From Chelydra serpentina (lineage: Eukaryota; Chordata; Testudines; Chelydridae), in contig JBAIAC010000027.1 in the NCBI GenBank assembly GCA_037349315.1, positions 18,647,501 to 18,711,500 on the forward strand: a stretch of 64,000 nucleotides of DNA. The letters run 5' to 3'. Position 1 is the first letter of the stretch; each line of letters begins with the position of its first letter. Positions 13,601 to 25,600 of this stretch are shown piece by piece. The position numbers and the translations under genes are program-made. The notes under the pieces were generated by a model, which worked only from the letters and a program-made list of their open reading frames with translations, had not been told where the DNA came from and ran no database searches.

Positions 13601-16600
13601 GCAGCATTATCTCCCATAAATGTAAAGAAACTTGTTTGTCTTAGCAATTGGCTGAACAAGAAGTAGGACTGAGTGGATTTGTAGGCTCTAAAGTTTTACA
13701 TTGTTTTGTTTTTGAGTGCAGTTATGTAAAAAAACACTTACATTTGTAAGTTGCACTTTTCTGGTAAAGAGATTGCACTACGGTACTTGTATGCGGTGAA
13801 TTGAAAAATATTCTCTCTTTAGTTTATCTTTTTTACAATGCAAATATTTGTAATCAATAATAATATTATAAAGTGAACACTACACGCTTTGTACTCTGTG
13901 TTGTAAACAATTTATTTGAAAACATGGAAAAACATCCAAAAATATTTATAATACATTTAAATTGGTATTCTGTTATTGTTTAAAACTGCAGTTAATCATG
14001 ACTATTTTTTTAATCTCACAATTAATTGTGATTATTTTTTTTTAATCGTTTGTCAACCCTACCAAAAACCTCATTCTTGTGAGGGTAACCTCATACGCCT
14101 ACCACAGGAGGAAACAGAAGATGTTGGAGTGGCAGAAATCAAATATGTTCTACTTTATTGAACCGTGTATCTATCACGTTGGCCACATCACAGGCTTTTC
14201 ATCAGAGCAAGGCTTGGAAGGATTAGGTTTTATCAGCATATGTTGATAAATGTCAATTTCAGCATACACACACAAAGGGAGGAAAAAATGTTCGGATAAT
14301 ATTTGAAATTTACAGATAGGCAAAGAAAAAAAAATGCTGCTTGAAAACTAATTCGAGCTTGATTTACGGCTGTTTGCTTTCTCTGTTTTGATGTGTGATG
14401 TTGACAATTTGTGTGTGAATGGCGGCAAAGCTTGAACTTTTTGAATTTCAGAGTCTACTGTCATTAAATAATTAGTCTGACCCCTCCATTGTCAGACCCC
14501 CCCCCATAATTTCATGCAACTGTGAACATTTAAATTGATAAACATTGGGGAAAAAGTGTTTGAAATGCACACTTTTGCACAACTGTGATCATTTAAATTG
14601 AGAAAAATGCTTAACAATAAATATCAATATTATCTGTTCACATTATAAAAAAAATTGAATTCTGCCCACGTTGTTAATAACGGTCACTCAAAGATGGTGA
14701 TGAGTGTGATATAAGAACCTATATAGAATAGACCTTCTGGGGAAAGCACTGGACTTGGCTCGATTAGTTTACACTCCTAGCTTGGCCACAGACTGTCCTT
14801 GTACAAATCACTTTAGGCCTCCACTCCATTTAAAAATTAGATCGATTTAGCTGCGTGGCTCAGATCTGTGCGAAATTTCACACCCTGAGTCCTAACTCAC
14901 GGCGTGGACACAACTAGGTCAGTGGAAGAATTCTGCCGTAAACCCAGCTACTGCCTCGCAGTGGTGGATTAACTACCTGGATGGAAAATCATAGAAGATC
15001 AGGGTTGGAAGGGACCTCAGGAGGTCATCTAGTCCCACCCCCTGCTCAAAGCAGGACCAACCCCAACTAAATCATCCCAGCCAGGGCTTCTGTCACTGTA
15101 GGAAGCATCTACACCATGGGAGCCTAGCTGCAGCGCTGTGGCTGTCCTGCTATAGAAGCTGTAGGGTAGAAATAGGGTGACCAGATGTTCCAATTTTATA
15201 GGGACAGTCCCGATTTTTGGATCTTTTTCCTATATAGGCTCCTATTACCCCCCACCCCCGTCCCGATTTTTCACACTTGCTGTCTGGTCACCCTACGTAG
15301 ACATGATCATAGACATAGCCTAAACTCTTTGGGACAGGGACTATCTCTTGCCAAGTGTCTATGCATTTTCTCGCTCAATGGGACGCTGGTCTGTAGGTGC
15401 TATTGTATTTCTACTAAGAGTGACACCCCCACAAATTTTCTTTGCGAAAGATTTAAATTCAAATGTTTTAAAAAATTCTGCTGCTGGAATAATTCTTTCA
15501 ATTTAGCACCAGGATATTTCCTACCTTAACAGGAGGAAAAGTAGCACGGGGGTGGAGGGAGGGGTAATTAGTCAATTTCCTGTAAGGAATAACAGTCATC
15601 ATTTTATTGATCCTGTAATCTAAGGAGGAATAAAAGGCTCATTAGATCATAGCTGCCAACAATGGCTCGTGATAGCACCGAGGTGTCAAACAGTTCAAAG
15701 ATTTCAACATGAACCTCCCTATGAATAATTGCGACGCAGTTACATGAGTCACCGATGTGAATGTGAACCATCAAACTTTCTTTACAGCTGGAACAATCCT
15801 TGCTTGTTTCTGAAAAGAACACCCTGGAGTCAAATGTTTGAAAGAGTCTTGGACCAGTCAGCTTTCGCTTTACTGACTTATTTTGACTAACGGTGACGGA
15901 TTCTATTTTTTCCTCTCTTGATATCCCTTTAAAAACAAAACCACCCCCCCCCCCACATTAATTCTGTGAAAAAGAGCAGCATGCGCAAACTGGTTTGGCA
16001 GGTATTGGGGTGTTTGTACGGTCAGAGTCTCATTCTGCTCTCTGGCAAAACTCCCCCAAGCGCCTTAAACCGTCTTCTGATGTCACTTGCTCCACAGTAA
16101 CGGCTGCCTCTCCTGGATGGGAGTGAGATGACCATCGGGCCACCGAGTGGGGAGTGCAGACTCAGTCCCAAGTAGCTGCAGTCGCTCAGTGGAAAGCTGA
16201 GGAGGCTGTCTTCATTTACCATGGGCGTTATTTTCCCAGGGTCCGTGCTGAGTGAGGGGGGTGTACTGTCGCCAGAGTGCAGAGGCCGGAAGATGAAAGG
16301 AGGGGGGAGGCGAACAGTTCACGAGCAAAGGGGAGATTCTAGTTTATGCTGATGTGAAATGTGTTTATTTAATATTAAAACAACTGAGAAGAATCTCGTT
16401 GATTGCTCAGCGGAAAATAACATGTCACAGATGACACAAAGGCCTGAAATGGTGCACATTTCAACCTCCTCATGGTGGCTATATTTATTTATTTTTTATT
16501 GGGATATGCTATTCATTATTAGTGTTCCAGGACCACCCGGGCTCTGCTTGGTGCTTTCCAAACAAGCAGGAAGCCAGTGGGCCAGGTTGGTATAGGGCCG

Positions 16601-19600
16601 TTGCAGGTCTGGTCCATTGACATTGATGAAGATACTCAATTAACACCAACTGAAGATCTAGCCCACAGTCCCTGCTCAGGAAAGGCAGATCAAGAAGACA
16701 AACAAAGTATGAAGAGCTTGGAAAAGGCTTAAAATATACAGTCAAAATGTACACAGCTTACGTGTTCTATCCTTGTTCCAACCATTCTATGTCTGTTGGT
16801 TAATTTCATGTGAAAGTGCGTCTTGAGGGACATGCAGGAGACAGCGTTCCTTATGGAGGAATTTCATATGCAGGTAGGGCGACCAGATGTCCCGATTTTA
16901 TAGGGACAATCCCGATTTTTGGGTCTTTTTCTTATATAGGCTCCTATTACCCCCCACCCCCATCCCGATTTTTCACATTTGCTGTCTGGTCACCCTATGT
17001 GCAGGGGTGGCAAGGGGGGGAGAGTAAAGCAGGGTGTTGGTCCTCGTTTTCTGTTGAACTTGGTTTGTGTACCTTTTCAGTGATGGAGGAAACGAGGGCT
17101 GTACTTGAAGTATCACCTGTGTGTTTAAAAAAAAAAGATCCAGGAGGACTCACTCCAAGAGGTTATGCAGTCAAGAATGCAGCTTGGGAGTGTGGGAAAT
17201 AGACAAACAAGAAGTCTTCGCATCCACCTAAACCACATGTTTAGAAAGCAGTGAACAGATTAGGATGAGGCAGTTAGCATCCGACGAAGTGGGGATTCAC
17301 CCACAAAAGCTTATGCGCCAATACGTCTGTTAGTCTATAAGGTGCCACAGGACTTTTTGTCGCAGTTAGCATGGATCCTGCCAGCGCAGCGCTTACCCTC
17401 CCATAGTACTCTTAGAATCATAGAATCTCAGGGTTGGAAGGGACCAATCCCCAACTAAATCATCCCAGCCTGGGCTTTGTCAAGCCTGACCTTAAAAACC
17501 TCTAAGGAAGGAGATTCCACCACCTCCCTAGGTAACCCATTCCAGTGCTTCACCACCCTCCTAGTGAAAAAGTTTTTCCTAATATCCAACCTAAAAAAAT
17601 AAAATGGAGATATGCCAATCTCCTAGAACTGGAAGGACCTTGAAAGGTCATCAAGTCCAGTCCCCTGCCTTCACTAGCAGGACCAAGTACTGTCCCCTGA
17701 CAGATTTTTGCCCCAGATTCCTAAGTGATCCCTCCTCTCAAGGATTGAGCTCACAACCCTGGGTTTAGCAGGCCCATGCTCAAACCACTGAGCTATCCCT
17801 CCACGCACTGAGCTATCCTCTTCACCCAAACATCTCACCATGCTTTGTAAATGTGAATTAAACCCTTATCAGTCCTGTGAAGTAGGTAAGTATCATTATC
17901 CCTGTTGGAGGGAAACTGAGGTACGGGAGTTAAGGGACGCCATTTCAGAGGTGCTGAGCAGCTGCAGCTCCCATTGACTTTCAATGAAGCTATTGGCGCT
18001 CTGCGTGTCTTAGCTGCCCCTAATAGGGTGCCCAGACAGCAAGTGTAAAAAATTGGGATGGGGGTGGGGGGTAATAGGAGCCTATATAAGAAAAAGACCG
18101 AAAAATCGGGACTGTCCCGATAAAATCGGGACATCTGGTCACCCTAGCCCCTAAACATAGCTGCTGGAAGTGGGGGTGCTGCAGCACCCTTTTGCTTTAA
18201 GTGGTTTCCATCATCTCCAGGGTTTGCAGATTGGTTCAATGGCTCTCAGCACCCCCAGTGTACAAATTGCTTATTGTGCTGACCATTGGCAACGCTGATC
18301 TTGCAGTAAGGAACTCACTGGTTTAACTGCCGAATTGGAATGCACATGGATTCACTTGCATGGCAGTCATTTTATCCATATAATAACAGCTGGCTCTTAG
18401 ACAGCGCTTTGCATCAGTAGATCTCAGAGCACTTTGCAAAGGAGGTCAGAGGCATTATCCCAATTTTATATCTGGGGAAACTGAGGCACTTCCCATTCCA
18501 AAATGTATAACTCCCAACACAACTTTTTATCCGGGGGCTCATAGAATTGACTTAATTCTGATGCTGATACCTGGATTTGGAAGAAAGGGAAATGCAAAAA
18601 AAGGTTCCTTGTAGATTTCTGAACGGTGGGACCGATAGCCGGAGAGAGGCTGAGGTCCAAAGGACTTGGCATCCAGTTGAAACTATCATTCAAGCGAGGG
18701 AGGAGGGCTTTCGGAGTGTTTCTGAGCTGAAACAATTACGACCTGCCTGAAATCCCGCTATCTTGGGGTTAAGGATTCAACCTGCAACTAAAATCTGCGT
18801 CTAATTGTGCTTTCCAAGGGGAGGAGCCGGGAGGAAATTCTAATTGTATTTGCTTCTTGCCTATGGAAACTTTAAAGTGAGGAAACACCTTGGCCTCGGC
18901 CTGGAGTGTCCATAGGGATGTTTTCCTCGGCGGCAACTCTCGCTCCCTTGGAGTGTTAACCGAGGCGAGGCCCGGACGTTGCAGCTTTGTCTTCCCTTCC
19001 AGCTGCAGGCAACCAGGGCCAAGCTTCATGCAAGTCGTTCATGGGAACAGCGGTGGGCGGGCTGTCTGCTCCAGGGCTGAAGCCTCTGCTATAAAGGTCT
19101 AAGTGGCTTCAGTGGGCTTTGGGTCAGGCCCTGACCAGGAAAGCAGGATCTCCATCATCGGTACTTACAAGGCCCCCATTGAAATCAATGGACGTTAGGT
19201 GCCGATATACCTTCGAGGATCTGGGCCTGCGGGCCTCATGCTCTTTGGTGTATTTATATCTTCACAGCACCCCTGTGGGGCAGGGCAGGGCTGTTCTCCT
19301 TGTCATACGGATAAGGAACCGAGGCACAGAGAGGCTACATCATTTCACTTCCCTGCCTCAGTTTCCCTGTTTGCCAAATGGGTTAATACATGCCACCTTT
19401 TAGGGGTGTGCTCCTTTGTCAGTGAACATCAGTGTCAGGGCCCGAAAGGGTTCAAATATTGGTGCCACTTTCACTCCAGGAATCCCCTCCCCCTGTGACC
19501 TGGCTTGACTTGCTCCCTGGGGCGCTTGCTGCCTTCTGTGAGCAGCCCTGGCTTCAAACCAGCCAGAAGAATTTCCCTCTTGTTTTGCTCCATTCTCCAG

Positions 19601-22600
19601 TGCGGAGGGAGTGCTGGGCATATTTTCCTTTAATGCTCAGCTATTCATTTCCTGCTGCTTTTTATATTGCATGGAAAATAGAATTTCCCCTTCTGCGGTG
19701 GCGGGGGGACGGGGGCTAAAACTTTCCTAGCATTGCGAGACTTTTAATGACGGCGTCTAGCTCTGCATAGTAACTTTACAGTATAGTTCTAATGAGATTT
19801 TATCATCTTGTTTTGACCAAGTTGATCAAGGTTCAGAGCTGTGGTAATTCTAGAGGCTGTGTTGTTTATTGGTTAGAGCAGAGACGTCTGAGAGACAGGA
19901 ATCTTGGATTCCACTTTTATATTCAAAGGTCTCTAGTGCAGGGACCTAGGCCCCGATCTCCAACGGCATTTAGGCACCTGCCTGCCATTGATTTCAGTGG
20001 GAATTAGGTGCCTAAATACCTTTGAGGACCTGGACCCTTGTCGTGTTCAATGTCTGATAATTGCCATGCAGAGCCAGAGAACTACATGCACAAAGCAGAA
20101 CTCGCCCCTTTGTGGGTGGCCAGCATAAAACCTGTGCATCCGCTTCACTACTAGAAGTTTGTATCTGCATCTGAGCCGTGATCCGCAATAAAGGTGCCCA
20201 GATATCTGTACATTTGCAGGGTTCTATTCCAGGGGTGGGCAAACTTTTTTGGCCCGAGGGCCACATCGGGGTTGCAAAACTGTATGGAGGGCCGGGTAGG
20301 GAAGGCTGTGCCTCCCCAAATAGCCTGGCCCCCGCCCCCTCCCACTTCCCGTCCCTCACTGCCACACTCAAAACCCCTGATCCATCCAACCCCCCCGCTC
20401 CTTGTCCCCTGACTGCCCTGACCCCTATGCACACCCTTGCCCCCTGACAGGCCCCCCAGGACTCCCACGCCTATCCAACCCCCCTGACTGCCCCCTCGAA
20501 CCTCCGCCCCATCCAACCGCCCCCTGTCCCCTGTCCCCCCTTGCCCCTTATCCAACCCCCCGCCGCTCAGAGCAGGAGGAGCTCACAGCCCCGCCGCCCG
20601 GTTGGATCCAGCAGGGGAGGGGCGGCAGCAGGAGAGGGGCCGGGGGCTAGCGTCCCTGGCCGGGAGCTCAAGGGCCGGGCAGGACGGTCCCGCGGGCCGT
20701 AGTTTGCCCACCTCTGCTCTATTCACTACCTCTCCACACAAGAGATATCACCCACAAGGAATAATCATTCTGTATCCAGGGTCTGTTGAATTTATCAGAT
20801 AACTAGTCCCCAGCATACTAATGGAAACCATTAAAAAAAATCAAACATTCCCCTGCTGTATTTGCAACCCAAATATTGCAGCTCATGAGAGCTGGCAAGT
20901 GAAACTCACCAGAAACTAAAGGGAGTATGACTAGGCTAGTTTCATTTTCAAAGCTGAGTGAAATCCAGAAAGTTTTAAGGGCTTGCATATTGGGAAGTTA
21001 ATTCAGATTAGGCATGGTGTGAATTTAAAGCAGCATAGCTATTCCTGATTAACCCCACTTTGCGGATTAAACTGATTTGGAATATGGCACTCTTATTCTA
21101 GAATAAAAGCATCGAAACCAAGAGTAGCTATTCCGAAGTAACTCTCCATATAGATAAGCACTTCACAAACAGCATGAGACCTCGCTGACACACAAAGTTA
21201 CTCCAGAATAGCTATTGTGCTTAAAATTCACACCCTACCTAAATCGCAGTTAACTTTCAGCTATAGACGAGCCCTTTGTAGAGAAAAATTGATTCCCCCC
21301 CGTTTTAAGAATTTGAGGTATTATTAAAACACACACATGGAAATGTGCTTAAAACATGACTTTAAAAAAAACAACAAGTATCCCTTTTAATGTTTGTAAA
21401 GAACGGTTAGCCTCTCTTCAAAAGATGCTGTGGCAAAATAGTATTGGAATAAGACCCCACGCTTTTGTATCAGGGATGTTGGCTTTCCATTTTTTCCTGT
21501 ATAGCACCTTTTTGTGCAATGAAACAATTTGAAATGATAGACCAGGAAGCACCATACAAGTAACTGGTGGTGATCTAAGTTCGTCTGCAGAGTAACAAAC
21601 GCAAAGGTATAGGTGTAGAAAAAAAAAGGGAGGGGGCGAGAAACCATCTATTCCTCAGACATATTTTTTTCTATGCTGTGAGGTTGTAGCTATGTCAGTC
21701 CTGGGATATTAGCGAGACAAGGTGAGTGAGGTGATACTTTTTATTGGACCAAAGTCTGTTGCTGAGAGAGAGAAGCTTTCAAGCTACACAGATCTCTTCT
21801 TGTAGCTTGTCTCTCTCACCAACAGAAGTTGGGCCAATAAAAGATATTACCTCGCCCTCCTTGTGTCTCTAACGTTTTGTGTGTGTTGGCTATATCAGGT
21901 GTTATATATCACAACTAGAAAGACGTTGGCTTATTGGATTAAAGACCAATCTCTGGCAGGGTTATATGATGAAATCTGTGGTCCGCCTGCTTCCCCCCAC
22001 CCTCATCTGGGGTGTATTTATTCCAGGAATGCTGATAAGGAAAGGGGAGTACGGGAGAGAACAGAGATGGAACAGCGCAGTGCCTCTGGGGGTCTACTGG
22101 TCTCTGCTGAATCTTGGTTAGAAGCTGGATTAATGAGAAACGTGCTCTCTTTGCAGCATGCTAGGATAGCATGTAACAGAAACAGCTTGGCTTTCCCTGA
22201 AAGCGATTGTTCACAAAGACCGAGCCAAACAGCAAAGTCACCCGAATTAATCAGAAACATGAGGGCTCCGTGCAGTGAGATGCGGTTCAGTGCTAATGAA
22301 TTTAAAGTCAAGCACCTAAGAACAATAATTGGGAACCTTAGTACCTGAGCGCCTCACTATCATTGATGGAGTCGTCCTCACAACCTCCCTGGGAGGCAGG
22401 GCAGGATCCCCATTGTACAGATGGGGAATTGAGGCACGGCGCGACCATGGTCTTGTCTACACTGAAAAATGTTGCTGTTTTTAATTATAGTTCAAGGGGC
22501 AAAACCCCCTAGTGATGATGCAATTGTGGTATAAAAGCATTTGTACTGGTATAGCTTTTTCTGATTCAGCGGAGCAAAATGAGCGATACCGGTATAACTG

Positions 22601-25600
22601 GGTCTGTGCAAAGGCTTTTTTGTGGGCAGAGTTACGTCACTAAATCACCCCCCCGCCCAACCAACCAACCAACATTGCTGTGCCGCTAAAGCTTTGAGTG
22701 TCGACTGGGCCTAAGTGACTTGTCCAAGGCCACTCTGGAAGTCGGTGGCGGAGCTGGGAATTGAACCTGGATTTCATGGTGAAGGTCTTAGACAAGCTGC
22801 CGTGAAGGACAGTGTTGGAGAAGAAGGCTTCAGAGGAGCGAGTCTGAAGGAACTGGGATGATAGCCTGGGAAGGAGAAGATTGAAGGAAGGCAGCTATAA
22901 ACACTTCCAAGGAGTGAAGGGAGGGAACAGTTCGTCTCACAGAATAGTAGGAGCAGCCGGCTAAATGTGATGGAGGAAGAAATCTGAGATGACAGCAAGA
23001 CTCATGCTCGTAGCCATAGCAACTGGAGGTTGGAATGGACTCGCCAGAGGGAGTTGAGACAGCTAGGCCCTGATCCTGCTCGTGTTGAATTCAGTGGCAA
23101 AGCTCCCATTGCCTGCCGCGGGTGCCGGGTTACGGCCTGTCATGGCAGACACCAAAGAGGATGGGATGTTAGTGCCACAGAGCGTAACTTACCTGTGCAG
23201 GAACTGGGGAGGTGTAAGGTAAATAGTGTTTAAAAGGCCCTTGTTATGTTTTACAGCACGCACATAAAGAAGTTAGAGACAAGCTGGAAGGTTGCAACGT
23301 AACGTAACTTTATTTCTCAGAATTCCGAAAGAACGCCACAAGAACCCCAAACCAGGAGAGACAAAACAGGATGCTCCCTGGGGGCAGGGAGGCATAACTT
23401 TCCAGCCTGACTCTCATCACAAGCTCCACTACAGAGCCCTCTAGCCTGCAAGCAAGACCAGGAGCCCCTTCTCCCCTTCAAACGATAGCTTGCAAATCCA
23501 GCATGGTCCTCAGGACACCACAGATATATAGCTTAAACCAAAATATCCACATCCACCCTGGTTTACTCCCCCTCACAAATGTAGTGCTGACACCGGGGAT
23601 GGTTGCAGCTGAAGGGGTTTTAAAGACCAAGGGCCTCTCAGTAAGCATGGTGGTTGAAGTCGAAGGAGCTGCGCAGATTTACACCAGGCAAGGATTTGGC
23701 CCCAAATGTTCTCCTCATCGTTGGTGCCGTTTACACTTTTGGCATTTCTCTTGCCTCGGATCATGAAAACAGCCCGGTCGGTCTCACTTCGGTGTCCCGT
23801 CAGTTACGCTCTCTGGTTCTCACCTGCTTGGTTGTCTAATGAAACAGTTTCCGCTGGGATGAGGGACAGTTTCCTGGGGACTTTTCTGTGCATCTTGTAT
23901 GTTGGCCCAAGTCTGAGCTGACGAGGTCCCTTTATTTAAAATAATGAATAATTAAAGAACAAACCCTGGAAACCAGAACCTGTTTGCAGAGCAGAGGGCG
24001 CCGTCTTCCCTCTGCGGTGATGCATCCGGTTCCTTTGCAGCAGAGGACAGGGCACACAGCTTCACCGTGGCCACAGATCTCTCCTCTGCCTGATCCTGTC
24101 CCCCGCTGAAGTCCATGGGAGTCCTGACATTGACTCTGTAGGGAGCAGGACGGAGCTGATCAACATCCGGCGCCTTCCTCGTCCCTCAGAGGCTCATTTC
24201 AGCACGCGTGGGGACCTTTAGCTCTGGGCTGTGTGGTCAGCAGGCTGCGCCCAGAGCTCTCTGAGAGGCACGTCGCAGTATTTCCAAAAACTCAGTGGCT
24301 CTCAGAAACGTTGGCAGTGTATTGTAATGACCGGGTGCCTATATGTGGCGGTGTGCAAACTACCGCCCTCTGCTGGCTGGAATCAGAATGGCCCAATAAT
24401 GTCATAAGGCCTATACTGCCAGCAGAGAAAGAAGAGTCCCCTTTAGCTCAAGTGGTAGAGGCTGGTGCTTTTGGGATGGGACGATCTCGGTTCTGTGACT
24501 TCTGTCCCCACTAAGATCACAGGAAGCAACATCCACACAACTGTGTACTCCTAGGCGGGCCTGGTTTTGCTGCACGATTTCCAGACATAAACATTGTATC
24601 CACAACTGTTAATATTCTCAGGCCTTTTTTTTCTTCCAGTTGTGCTTCAGCTACGACTTAGTTTTCTCTCTTCCTATTTTTCCTTTGATGGCAGACGTTC
24701 CTGGAGAAGTATGGCTACTTTGATGAGCCAGCTCCTAGTGGACCCACTTCTGCACAGTTCACAGAAGCAGTGAGGTAAGAGTCGTCCTTTGTGTAGAAAT
24801 CTCACATGCAACAAACCAAGATCCCCATCCAGCCCCTGGTTTCTGGGCTGTGTGAGCTGCACCCTGACCTTAGACAGGGTTGCCAACTTTCTACTCGCAC
24901 AAAACTGAACACCCTTGCCCTGCCCATGCCCCGCCCCTTCGCTGAGGCCCCACCCCTGCTCACTCCAACTCCCCGGCCCCCATCACTCACCCTCCCCACT
25001 CTCACTCACTTGCTCATTTTCACCGGGCTGGGGTGCGGGAGGGGTTGAGGGCTCCGGCTGGGGGTTCGGGCTCTGGGGTGGGGCTGTGGATGAGGGGTCT
25101 GGGGTGTAGAAGGGTGCTCTGGGCTGGGACTGAGGGGTTCAGAGGGCAGGAGGCGGGATCAGGGCTGGGGCAGGGGGTTGGGGCACGGGGGTGTGTGTCA
25201 GGCATGCAGGCTCCGGGCGGCGCTTACCTCAAGCAGCCGCCATGTCCCCCCACTTCCGGCTCCTACGCGGAGGCACGGCCAGGCGGCTCTCCACGCTGCC
25301 CCGTCCTCAGGCACCGCCCCCACTGTTCCCATTGCAGGGACGACATGGCAGCTGCTTCCCAGGAGCTGCACGGTGAGGAGGCTAGCAGGGAGGCTGCCAG
25401 TCCCGCTGTGCGGCACCGCCAGGATTCCTTTTCAACAAGGTGTTCCGGCTGAAAACTGGACACCTGGTCACCCTAACCTTCACGTGTCTTCCTCCCTGTC
25501 TCTCTTATGAGCAGACAAAAGCACAGCTAGTTGTTTTAAAATACACAGCCGCATGCCCGGCTCCCAGCAGCGATGTGCTGGCCTGCTCCATTCAGCCTAG

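Larger units (their letters stand above)
11106..24694 (+). other. MMP28: MMP28 intron 1 (main body)
   Basis: A repeat-filled intron with no credible exon. It holds a fold-back hAT (13081-14060), three copies of the 123-bp MITE (15173, 16875, 18024), CR1 and SINE pieces (14987, 17414, 17595) and a hAT-type element (20230-20716). An inverted PLE-type tail pair (21717-21870), a possible DNA element (22448-22712) and a possible LTR (23242-23577) follow. The remainder, for example 11940-13070 and 18500-19900, is unremarkable apart from degenerate palindromic repeats. Confidence 0.7.

Noticed and set aside
13081..14060. Exact 8-bp target duplication for the shorter fold-back hAT
   Set aside because: Only an offset 7-of-8 match (ACCAAACA and ACCAAAAA) is seen, leaving three unexplained bases, so I do not claim it.
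20230..20716. Proline-rich frames at 20178-20650
   Set aside because: They lie within a non-autonomous hAT-type element with C-rich composition.
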